Positions 1 through 5,595 of a stretch of 7,600 nucleotides of DNA are shown here, piece after piece. The DNA comes from Desulfobacterales bacterium (GTDB lineage: Bacteria; Desulfobacterota; Desulfobacteria; Desulfobacterales; JAHIVH01): positions 1-7,600 of the forward strand of contig JAGVHJ010000521.1 of assembly GCA_020056645.1 (NCBI GenBank), in the 5' to 3' direction. Every line of letters begins with the position of its first letter. Positions within the stretch are counted from its first letter, which is position 1. The position numbers and the translations under genes are program-made. The notes under the pieces are model-generated. The model did no database searches. It saw only the letters and a list, made by a program, of their open reading frames with translations, and was not told where the DNA came from.

Positions 1-56
1 CGCAAAAAGCCTTCGAATCTCTCATCCGAAAAAAAGTAAATGTCACTTCACAAAAG

Positions 57-97
57 GGCCTTTTTGCCACCAAAACTTGGCCATACGGAATAGTTAC
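57..97. repeat. Right half-copy of a palindromic intergenic element
   Basis: The 13-mer GGCCTTTTTGCCA (57-69) and the 9-mer GAATAGTTA (88-96) recur at 1079-1091 and 1110-1118 with exactly the same 31-base offset, while the bases between them differ. This looks like a diverged copy of the right side of the element at 1054-1119. It lies just upstream of the cyclase gene and might also contribute to its promoter region. Confidence 0.55.
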
Positions 98-136
98 TAA
101 AATTCATCGATTGGATATTGGATAAAGGAGAGAGAA

Positions 137-913
137 ATGGAATCTGTCAAATTGATTGATTTAAGCATCGACATCGAAGTGAATCTGCCCAGCGATCCGC
201 CAGCCATGATTCCCCAGATCCTCTATATGGACCATATGGCGGGGGCGGATCAGATGCTTGAATTTTTCAAAGGCGCCACCAGGGAGCATCTGCCAAAAGG
301 ATTGGGATGGGCGGTCGAGATGGTGACCCTCACCACCCACTCGGGAACCCATCTCGACGCCCCCTACCACTATCATCCCACCATGGATAAAGGCAAAAAG
401 GCCTTGACCATTGATGAGATTCCCCTTGAGTGGTGTTTCAGCGACGCCGTTCTTCTCGATTTCACCCACAAAAAGGATGGGGAGGGAATTTCCGCGAGGG
501 ATGTTGAACAGGAACTCCACCGGATCGGATACACGATCAAGCCGCTCGATATCGTCCTAGTCAGAACAGGGGCCGACCGGTTCTGGGGACGTCCCGAGTA
601 TCTGTTAAAAGGACCCGGCATGACCCGGGAGTCCACCCTTTTTCTTCTCGACCGGGGTGTCAAGGTAGTGGGAATCGACTCCTGGTCCTGGGACAGGCCC
701 CTTCCCTTCATCGCCCAGGAGTTCCAAAAAACCAATGACCCATCGATCATCTGGGAAGCGCATTTCGCAGGCATTGAAAAAGGGTATTGCCATCTGGAAA
801 AGCTTGCCAACCTGGACCAGATTCCCAGGCCCCATGGCTTTAAAATTTCCTGTTTTCCGGTGAAGATCAAAAAGGCGTCGGCGGGATGGAGCCGGGTTGT
901 GGCAATCGTGTAA
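137..913 (+). CDS. Cyclase-family metal-dependent hydrolase (kynurenine formamidase-like)
   Basis: A 258-aa protein of the cyclase / kynurenine formamidase (KynB-like) superfamily, soluble, with no signal peptide or membrane segment. The family signature HSGTHLDAPYH is at residues 68-78. In KynB-type enzymes the H-x-G-T-H-x-D residues (here H68, H72, D74) bind the divalent metal and a nearby His acts in hydrolysis. A second conserved region near the C-terminus (E207, H209, then a GI...LEKLANLDQIP segment, residues 212-230) matches the family's later metal-ligand and substrate-lid region. The start is supported by AAAGGAG at 124-130, six bases before the ATG. Length is normal to slightly long for the family. 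Substrate is unknown: members hydrolyse N-formylkynurenine, isatin or other cyclic amides and esters, and no kynurenine-pathway neighbour is visible. It appears to be a single-gene unit between repeat-rich intergenic stretches. Family certain; specific reaction not assigned. Confidence 0.9.
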   Translation: MESVKLIDLSIDIEVNLPSDPPAMIPQILYMDHMAGADQMLEFFKGATREHLPKGLGWAVEMVTLTTHSGTHLDAPYHYHPTMDKGKKALTIDEIPLEWCFSDAVLLDFTHKKDGEGISARDVEQELHRIGYTIKPLDIVLVRTGADRFWGRPEYLLKGPGMTRESTLFLLDRGVKVVGIDSWSWDRPLPFIAQEFQKTNDPSIIWEAHFAGIEKGYCHLEKLANLDQIPRPHGFKISCFPVKIKKASAGWSRVVAIV

Positions 914-915
914 TT

Positions 916-939
916 TTTGTAACGATTCAGGATGGCCTT
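916..939. repeat. 24-bp direct repeat, copy 1 (left half of the palindromic element)
   Basis: The 24 bases from TTTGTAACGATTCAG onward are repeated at 1061-1084 with 23 of 24 identical (G931 versus T1076). The copy begins three bases after the cyclase stop codon. Only the left side of the element at 1054-1119 is present here. Confidence 0.7.
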
Positions 940-999
940 GCTTGCGAGACTCGGGAAATATCTTGTGTTGGTTCTTTTCAGTTCAGAATAGATAGGCGC

Positions 1000-1055
1000 C
1001 TCCGGCGGCCCTGCCGGGAGCCAACCTTTTGAAAAGGTTGACAAACATATTTTTT
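1000..1055 (+). terminator. Tandem hairpins followed by a T run; possible terminator or REP-like element
   Basis: Two hairpins lie back to back. The first pairs CTCC-GGC (1000-1006) with GCC-(G)-GGAG (1013-1020), with one bulged G. The second is a near-perfect palindrome pairing CAACCTTTT (1022-1030) with AAAAGGTTG (1032-1040). Six T residues at 1050-1055 follow after nine bases. This could end cyclase transcription, although the T run is further away than in a classical intrinsic terminator. Similar GC-rich/AT-rich tandem hairpins are frequent intergenic repeats in deltaproteobacteria, which is the alternative reading. Confidence 0.4.
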
Positions 1056-1119
1056 AACTATTTGTAACGATTCAGTATGGCCTTTTTGCCATCTTGATGG
1101 ATAGGTTCTGAATAGTTAA
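1054..1119. repeat. 66-bp palindromic (MITE-like) intergenic element
   Basis: The outer arms TTAACTATTT (1054-1063) and GAATAGTTAA (1110-1119) are inverted repeats matching at 9 of 10 positions. Inner arms ATTCAG (1070-1075) and CTGAAT (1108-1113) and a central hairpin ATGGC / GCCAT (1077-1081 / 1088-1092) add further symmetry. Its left half recurs at 916-939 and its right half at 57-97, and GAATAGTTA appears once more at 1141-1149. It carries no coding capacity. It could be a small non-autonomous mobile element, a pair of insertion-sequence ends or a structured RNA/DNA repeat. Confidence 0.55.
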
Positions 1120-1255
1120 TGATTTTTTTAGTTAAATATTGAATAGTTATATAAAAAATATCATTTAAAACTTGAAGTTTTTATTCAAATAGCACCATTG
1201 GTGCGCCTTTTTGATCAAAGAGAGCGGTTGCCGGATATCCGAACAGAGGTATTGG

Positions 1256-1294
1256 AAAACAGGATGGCCATCCTATGGGCACGCCATCTGTTTT
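1256..1294. repeat. Imperfect inverted repeat containing a 14-bp perfect palindrome
   Basis: AAAACAG-(G)-ATGGC (1256-1268) pairs with GCCATCTGTTTT (1283-1294), a 12-bp stem with one bulged G and a 14-base loop. The left arm overlaps a perfect palindrome, AGGATGGCCATCCT (1261-1274), which could form an alternative structure or an operator. The surrounding 1160-1390 stretch has no convincing gene. Confidence 0.45.
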
Positions 1295-1353
1295 ATTCCT
1301 AACCTGTTTGAATCGCAAAATTTCGTCGCTCCCCCCTTTCCTGAACATCTCCC

Positions 1354-1377
1354 GAACCATGCGGGTTCTTTATTATT
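1354..1377 (+). terminator. Weak hairpin plus T-rich tail
   Basis: GAACC (1354-1358) pairs with GGTTC (1364-1368) around a five-base loop, and is followed by TTTATTATT. CCCG/CGGG (1351-1354/1362-1365) is a competing pairing. The short stem makes it a weak candidate. It could end a small transcript from the structured stretch upstream. Confidence 0.25.
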
Positions 1378-1391
1378 AAAGGCTTTTTCCC

Positions 1392-1421
1392 TTGACATTC
1401 ATCCATCCCTTCAAGTAGGTT
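1392..1421 (+). promoter_or_regulatory. Candidate sigma-70 promoter for the J-domain gene
   Basis: A perfect TTGACA at 1392-1397 is followed after 18 bases by TAGGTT (1416-1421), which matches only three of six consensus -10 positions. It lies about 90 bases upstream of the J-domain start and in the correct direction. The strong -35 and weak -10 make this a moderate-to-low confidence call. Confidence 0.35.
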
Positions 1422-1512
1422 ACATCCAAATTTATCGTCACTTTGTTCCTTATTGGCGAAAAAAAAGTCAAAAAAATACGAACAACAACCCAAAATGAGA
1501 TTTAATTAGGAT

Positions 1513-2121
1513 ATGGATATAGAAACCAGCTATAAAACACTGGCCCTAAACCCCGGATCGCCTTATAAAGAGATCAAACTTGCTTATATCGCCAAGGTTA
1601 AACAGTATCATCCGGATCGTTTCACCGCCGAATCGATCAACCACCATCTGGCCGAAAATAAGTTAAAGGAGGTCAACCTCGCCTTCGAAACCCTCATGCA
1701 ATACTTTAAGGCATACGCGCCTGACACTGAAGAGCAGCCTGATACGAAAGCTACCGCTGAAAAGAAAAACGTCACTCCCCCCCCTGTTCATCGTGTTCCC
1801 CAGAGGATGGTGGATAGTGAAAACCATCCCAACTCCCTGAAGAAAGCACGGATCATGGCCAAAAAGATAGCCTGCGACGATGCCGAAATCTCCCAGCTTT
1901 TTTCAGCATCGAACACGCAATACAGACATGCCCAGCACAGGGCCACCGCCTCCCTGACTCTCAGAATGGATGAAATCAATCGCACGGAGAACGAAATCAT
2001 CCGCCATCAAGAGTTGTTAGACAACAAATACTTCAAAAAAGGAATCTTTGACATCTCCAAGGAGCATAAATTCACCTGGAAAGAGTTGAAAAAAAGGCTC
2101 TCGTTCACCGGCGACCGCTGA
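1513..2121 (+). CDS. Small J-domain (DnaJ-like) co-chaperone
   Basis: A 202-aa cytoplasmic protein. Residues about 5-65 form a J domain: helix I (SYKTLALNPG), helix II (EIKLAYIAKVKQYHPDRF) with the invariant HPD motif at 33-35, and helix III (AENKLKEVNLAFETLM). J domains stimulate the ATPase of an Hsp70/DnaK partner. The Gly/Phe-rich, zinc-finger and C-terminal substrate-binding domains of true DnaJ are absent. The rest is a polar Pro/Thr linker (about 72-97) and a charged, probably helical or coiled-coil tail (about 105-197) that I do not recognise and which probably sets client specificity. The ATG follows TTAGG by two bases, a weak ribosome site. It converges on the minus-strand gene at 2165 with a 43-bp gap and no clear terminator. 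Client unknown. Confidence 0.85.
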   Translation: MDIETSYKTLALNPGSPYKEIKLAYIAKVKQYHPDRFTAESINHHLAENKLKEVNLAFETLMQYFKAYAPDTEEQPDTKATAEKKNVTPPPVHRVPQRMVDSENHPNSLKKARIMAKKIACDDAEISQLFSASNTQYRHAQHRATASLTLRMDEINRTENEIIRHQELLDNKYFKKGIFDISKEHKFTWKELKKRLSFTGDR

Positions 2122-2164
2122 AGAGCCCCGCCATCTTAATGAAGAGGATCTCCCAAGAGGTCCA

Positions 2165-3271
2165 TCAGCTTATTTTTTCCAGGGAATTGAAATCCACCTC
2201 CTGAATCACCCCGGTTCCGCCCTCCTCTTTCAAAAAGAGCCCCGACTCCCGGATTTTACATGCGCTCGCCTGGGCTGAAGGTTCCCGGATGGTAAAGCCT
2301 GTCTCCGCACGCCCCAGATAGATCGCGCCGACACTCTTTTCCTTCAGGCTGGATAGTGAACTTTTCCCGCTCGATTCAGGGGTCCAAATGGATAGCTCGT
2401 TAAAAATGGCGTCATTTTCATCGATCCACTCATTTTGATCCTGGTCATAGATTTTCAACTCATCAAAGCCCGATCCGGTTGCGGGACCGAAAAGCTCCCT
2501 GCCGTCGTTGATCATGCCATCCTTGTTCTGGTCAAAGGAGAGAAAACCGGAACCCGCCTTAAAAAGGGCGAGCTCCTCCTCTTGTCCGTTATAATCGAGA
2601 TCGAACGAAAACCGGCGATCCGAGAGTTCAGGCATGGCTCCCTCAAAGGTAAGGACCAGGGGATCGATCCATTGAACAGCGCCCTCCTCCGTGAATGTGC
2701 GCCTGGTTTCATTCACATACTCCCGTTTCATATCAAGATTCATGACAAAATCGATGCTTTTTCCCTCTTCGGTCCGAACCACCCCCTTTGAGAGAAACCG
2801 GGTATTCTCCATTTCATAATGAGAGAAAAGTTGCTCGGAAGAGAGGGTGTACCTCATCTCAAAGGTGGAACTGCGTGGGGTCCGATCATGGAGTCCCAGG
2901 GCGATCGGTTGAAACTGATACTTGAAGTCAGCCAATTCCCCTATCAGAAGTTCCATTGAAATCATCTTCTGGATGATGAATTCGAGCAAGGCCTTGGCCA
3001 TCTGGTTCATTCCGATAAATCCATCGCCGCTCTCCAGGGAACGGCCTATCTCCTGAAAAAGCGCGTCGCCCTGGGCGGTCCCGATATTCATGGAACCGTC
3101 AAAATCCCCGGATGGCAGGCCCTCAATGGGAATTTCCTCCGGAGCGAACTGCTTCTCAAATCTATCGTTCAAAATAGCGGCCCATTCCATGCGATAATCG
3201 GTTTGGACACGGGTGTGCTCCTGAAAAACGCGGGACGAGGCAAGGGTGATCTGGGAATCTTTAATTTTCAT
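2165..3271 (-). CDS. Conserved protein of unknown function with EF-hand/dockerin-like calcium loops
   Basis: A 368-aa protein with no signal peptide or membrane segment. The N-terminus (MKIKDSQITLASSRVFQEH) and the C-terminal half resemble a conserved family I recall from motile anaerobes and Campylobacterota, in which a loop segment ending in a ELFGP motif is followed by a second loop. Here the first loop is D247-x-N249-x-D251-G252-x-I254-N-D256, with ELFGP at 259-263. The second is D276-x-D278-x-N280-x-x-I283-D284-x-x-D287. A GAIYLG motif (residues 315-320) and the terminal IQEVDF segment are also typical. Calcium binding is inferred from the loops; the biological role is not established. 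The start is supported by AGAGGT five bases upstream of the ATG on the minus strand. It diverges from the chemoreceptor gene across 472 bp. Family recognition is from memory, so moderately sure. Confidence 0.8.
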   Translation of the reverse strand: MKIKDSQITLASSRVFQEHTRVQTDYRMEWAAILNDRFEKQFAPEEIPIEGLPSGDFDGSMNIGTAQGDALFQEIGRSLESGDGFIGMNQMAKALLEFIIQKMISMELLIGELADFKYQFQPIALGLHDRTPRSSTFEMRYTLSSEQLFSHYEMENTRFLSKGVVRTEEGKSIDFVMNLDMKREYVNETRRTFTEEGAVQWIDPLVLTFEGAMPELSDRRFSFDLDYNGQEEELALFKAGSGFLSFDQNKDGMINDGRELFGPATGSGFDELKIYDQDQNEWIDENDAIFNELSIWTPESSGKSSLSSLKEKSVGAIYLGRAETGFTIREPSAQASACKIRESGLFLKEEGGTGVIQEVDFNSLEKIS

Positions 3272-3292
3272 AAGAGACCTCTTTTAAAGGAG
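3272..3292. repeat. AAGAG..CTCTT dyad next to TTTAAAGGAG, copy 1
   Basis: AAGAG-AC-CTCTT (3272-3283) is a perfect dyad with a two-base centre, followed by TTAAAGGAG (3284-3292). A very similar arrangement occurs at 3579-3599. On the minus strand this copy contains the AGAGGT ribosome binding site of the EF-hand gene, so the dyad could be a translational or transcriptional control site, or the likeness could be chance. Confidence 0.35.
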
Positions 3293-3384
3293 CGGCAAAC
3301 TCAGTCCCTGAAGTCAAAACCGCCGGATAAAAGAACCCAGCATCATCCATAAATGCTGATATAAGGTGTGTTCCATAATTTTTC

Positions 3385-3413
3385 TTGCAACATGTATTCC
3401 ATCGATTTATTTA
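3385..3413 (+). promoter_or_regulatory. Candidate sigma-70 promoter upstream of a terminated leader
   Basis: TTGCAA (3385-3390) and TATTTA (3408-3413) are separated by 17 bases, each matching four of six consensus positions, in AT-rich surroundings. Transcription would start near 3420 and meet the hairpin and terminator at 3455-3510, giving a leader or small RNA of roughly 90 bases. Confidence 0.25.
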
Positions 3414-3483
3414 ATAATTTTAACCGTTATTTCAATTGGATATACGGATAACACGCCGGTCCGCCTCTGCAAAGGCCGGCAAT

Positions 3484-3510
3484 ATTCCCCTGTCTTGGGG
3501 GAATCTTTTT
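3484..3510 (+). terminator. Rho-independent terminator-like hairpin
   Basis: ATTCCCC (3484-3490) pairs with GGGGAAT (3498-3504) around a seven-base loop and is followed directly by CTTTTT. A GC hairpin, GCCGG (3455-3459) with CCGGC (3476-3480), stands just before it. No plus-strand gene precedes it, since the upstream gene is on the other strand. It therefore either ends a short RNA or attenuates the chemoreceptor transcript. Confidence 0.5.
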
Positions 3511-3578
3511 CCGGGGGCTCTATCAAATCACGGCGCTTCCGAAGCCTTTCGATGAGACACGGACGGATAGCGTTCAAA

Positions 3579-3599
3579 TAAAGAGTCTCTTTAAAGGAG
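3579..3599. repeat. AAAGAG-T-CTCTTT dyad next to TTAAAGGAG, copy 2
   Basis: An odd-length perfect palindrome, TAAAGAGTCTCTTTA (3579-3593), overlaps TTAAAGGAG (3591-3599). It resembles the motif at 3272-3292 in the same orientation. It lies about 145 bases upstream of the chemoreceptor start. The AAGGAG is not followed by a convincing gene. Confidence 0.35.
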
Positions 3600-3743
3600 T
3601 TCTTGCGTTTTTAATTCATTATGTGGTAAATTCGCCCCAAACGATTTTACAAAGAATCGCAGAGATCCGCTCCCTTCCTTGTTCCTCGCTTTCGCGCGAT
3701 AACCGATTCAAAACAAACGACCGGCAACACCAAGGAGGCACTG

Positions 3744-5345
3744 ATGAAACATGTGACATTAAGCATCAAGATCGGAATGGGTTTCGGCGTGTTGATCCTC
3801 ATCGCCCTATCCATCGGACTGGCCGGGTATTATGGTGCGGCAAAAAGCCAAGCCCTGGTGGAAAAGATTGGCCAGGTGGGCCTCCCCAGCGTTGAGAATC
3901 TTTTAATCATCAAGGACAAAGCCGAGAACATCCGCGGAACCATGAGGACGCTGGCCATTCCAGGGCTCGATCCCGAAATCCGGGCGCGGCAATACGACAA
4001 CCTGAACAACGCCCGAAGTGACTATGAGGCGGCGTGGAAAATCTATGAATCCCTTCCCCAGAGTGAAGAGGGGGCAAAACTGTGGCGGCGGTTTGTTCCC
4101 CTCTGGAATGAGTGGCGCATTGCGAACAACACCTGTCTCGAATTGAGCCGCAAATTTGACCGGATTGGTATTTTCAACCCCGCCGACCTTGGCAAAAAAC
4201 TGGAACAATTCACCAAGGACCACTATTCTCTCGTTGATCGGGTCAGGGATCTGATCGATGGCCAAGAGGCCACGATAAAGGGGTGTGAAGACCAAACCGC
4301 CTGTAACGCGGGCCGTTTCATGCATCACTTTAAAAGCGACAATACAACCCTGATGGCGGCCGTCAGCGCTTTCAGGGAACCCCATCGGCGTTTCCATGAG
4401 TGTGCTGGAAAAATCAGGGATCTCATGGCCGAAAATAAAAAGGACCAAGCCATCACCCTATTCCGGAATGAAATGGCGCCGGTGATGAAAACTGTTTTTA
4501 AACACTTTAACGAGATGAATGACATCGTGAAGGCGGCAAGCGATGTGATGGCCGGAGTAGAGGCCCAGTCATTGGGGCCTGTAACCGAAAAAATGCGGGC
4601 CGCCATGAATACTTTAAATAAGCTTGTTTCTCTCAATCATGATATCGCGGCTGCCGATATTGCTAAAGGTCATGCCCAGGCGGATTTTCTGAAACGATTC
4701 AACCTGTTTTTTGTCGTTACCGGTCTATTGGCGGGCGTCGTGATCGGCGTGTTGATCACCCGGGCCATCATCGGCCCTTTGAACCGGGTGATCGACGGTC
4801 TCCACGCCGGTGCCGAGCAGGTCTCATCCGCATCTCTTCAGGTCTCTTCAGCGAGCCACTCCCTAGCCGAAGGGGCATCCGAACAGGCGGCGGCCATTGA
4901 AGAGACCTCATCATCGCTTGAGGAGATGTCCGCCATGACAAAGAGAAACGCCGAACACGCAACCCAGGCCGACGCTCTCATGAAAACGGCGAACCAGATC
5001 GTCGCCAAGGCCAGCGCCTCCATGACAGAGCTTACCGCCTCCATGCAAAACATCACATCCGCCAGCGAAGAAACCTTCAAAATCATAAAAACCATTGATG
5101 AAATCGCCTTCCAGACCAATCTCCTTGCCTTGAACGCCTCGGTTGAGGCGGCCAGGGCCGGTGAGGCCGGCGCTGGTTTCGCGGTGGTGGCGGGCGAGGT
5201 GAGAAATCTCTCCGTGAGAGCGGCGGGGGCGGCGAAGAACACGGCAGGCCTCATCGAGAGCACGGTCAGAAAAATCAGCGACGGCTCCCATATCGTAACA
5301 AAAACAAGTCAAGCATTCGCCGAAGTGGCTGAAAAACGCTCATAA
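3744..5345 (+). CDS. Methyl-accepting chemotaxis protein, 5' part of a frameshifted gene
   Basis: A transmembrane chemoreceptor that signals through CheW to the CheA kinase. TM1 is at about 11-31 and TM2 at about 320-340, bracketing a mainly helical periplasmic sensor (32-318). Residues 155-225 resemble a CZB zinc-binding domain, with H160, C187, H214 and H218 in the expected order. A short HAMP-like linker (341-360) leads to the signalling domain: methylation helix 1 with EETSSSLEEMS (387-397), and the hairpin tip EIAFQTNLLALNASVEAARAG (453-473). The tip is followed by VVAGEVRNLS (481-490), where most receptors have Asp at the Gly position. The start follows AAGGAGG (3732-3738) at five bases. 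The frame ends at 533 residues with KRS-stop, but homologous sequence resumes one frame over immediately (5335-5595). Correcting one base gives a normal 616-aa receptor spanning 3744-5595. As read, the product lacks the end of the signalling domain and methylation helix 2. Sequencing error, recent mutation and deliberate frameshifting are all possible. Confidence 0.9.
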   Translation: MKHVTLSIKIGMGFGVLILIALSIGLAGYYGAAKSQALVEKIGQVGLPSVENLLIIKDKAENIRGTMRTLAIPGLDPEIRARQYDNLNNARSDYEAAWKIYESLPQSEEGAKLWRRFVPLWNEWRIANNTCLELSRKFDRIGIFNPADLGKKLEQFTKDHYSLVDRVRDLIDGQEATIKGCEDQTACNAGRFMHHFKSDNTTLMAAVSAFREPHRRFHECAGKIRDLMAENKKDQAITLFRNEMAPVMKTVFKHFNEMNDIVKAASDVMAGVEAQSLGPVTEKMRAAMNTLNKLVSLNHDIAAADIAKGHAQADFLKRFNLFFVVTGLLAGVVIGVLITRAIIGPLNRVIDGLHAGAEQVSSASLQVSSASHSLAEGASEQAAAIEETSSSLEEMSAMTKRNAEHATQADALMKTANQIVAKASASMTELTASMQNITSASEETFKIIKTIDEIAFQTNLLALNASVEAARAGEAGAGFAVVAGEVRNLSVRAAGAAKNTAGLIESTVRKISDGSHIVTKTSQAFAEVAEKRS

Positions 5346-5595
5346 AGTAGGCCAGCTCGTGGATGGAATCGCCTCGGCGTCACGGGAGCAGGCCCAGGGG
5401 ATCGAACAGGTCAATAAGGCCGCTGTCGACATGGATAAAGTGATCCAGCAGAACGCGGCCAGCGCCGAAGAGTCCGCCAGCGCCTCGGAAGAGATGAACG
5501 CCCAGGCATCCCAAATGATGGGCTATGTGAACCAAATAGTGGCCTTGATCGGCGGAAAGCGTCATCCGTCGAAAATCGAATCGGCCGCCCCTTAA
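5335..5595 (+). pseudogene. Displaced C-terminal part of the frameshifted chemoreceptor
   Basis: This frame encodes NAHKVGQLVDGIASASREQA and then the EQVNKAAVDMDKVIQQNAAS-type segment, ending in SASEEMNAQASQM and a short polar tail. It is the descending helix and second methylation region (EESASASEEMNAQA) that should follow residue 530 (E) of the upstream frame. Joining GCT-GAA directly to AAC-GCT, by dropping one of the five A residues at 5332-5336, gives VAENAHKVGQL, which fits the usual VAESAGKVGEL family pattern exactly. A GTG at 5359 could in principle start translation, but no ribosome site precedes it. On its own the fragment would have no membrane anchor or kinase-control tip. There is no C-terminal NWETF-type CheR/CheB tether. 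Confidence 0.85.

Larger units (their letters stand above)
914..1512. other. 599-bp non-coding, repeat-rich intergenic region
   Basis: Between the cyclase and the J-domain gene no open frame has family features. The stretch holds direct repeats (916-939 and 1061-1084), tandem hairpins (1000-1040), a 66-bp palindromic element (1054-1119), an inverted repeat (1256-1294), a weak hairpin with T-rich tail (1354-1377) and a candidate promoter (1392-1421). It is markedly AT-rich at 1100-1190. No tRNA or known riboswitch was recognised. Confidence 0.6.
3272..3743. other. 472-bp divergent intergenic region
   Basis: This separates the minus-strand EF-hand gene from the plus-strand chemoreceptor, so promoters for both should lie here. 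Visible items are a short hairpin CAGCAT/ATGCTG (3339-3344 / 3353-3358), a candidate plus-strand promoter (3385-3413), a GC-rich hairpin and terminator (3455-3510), and two dyad motifs (3272-3292, 3579-3599). No sigma-54 or sigma-28 flagellar-type promoter was recognised. The short open frames inside lack ribosome sites and family features. Confidence 0.5.

Noticed and set aside
10..24. tRNA T-loop-like TTCGAATC at the window's left edge
   Set aside because: The flanking bases cannot form the T-stem and no acceptor stem or CCA follows.
373..1044. 223-codon minus-strand open frame opposite the cyclase
   Set aside because: The plus strand encodes an unmistakable cyclase-family protein here; the antisense frame crosses the downstream hairpins and has no recognisable features.
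1054..1119. Integron attC site
   Set aside because: It has inverted TAAC/GTTA ends and a hairpin, but not the R'/R'' core sites with the expected GTTRRRY pattern, and no integrase or cassette array is visible.
1211..1498. 95-codon plus-strand open frame
   Set aside because: TTG start, no ribosome site, no recognisable motif, and it crosses the palindromes and the candidate promoter of the J-domain gene.
3451..3510. Cyclic-di-GMP (GEMM) riboswitch, suggested by CTGCAAAGGCC upstream of a chemotaxis gene
   Set aside because: The conserved GGCAAACC segment and the tetraloop-receptor helix are absent; only a short CAAAG-like match exists.
3366..3581. 71-codon plus-strand open frame in the divergent region
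   Set aside because: GTG start without a ribosome site, spans the terminator hairpin, and has no family features.
3623..3895. 90-codon plus-strand open frame overlapping the chemoreceptor start
   Set aside because: It overlaps the clear receptor start and its AAGGAGG site in another frame; composition is low-quality and Arg-rich.
4838..5312. Long antisense open frames opposite the receptor signalling domain
   Set aside because: They mirror the Ala/Ser/Glu-rich coding strand of a highly conserved domain and show no ribosome sites or family motifs.
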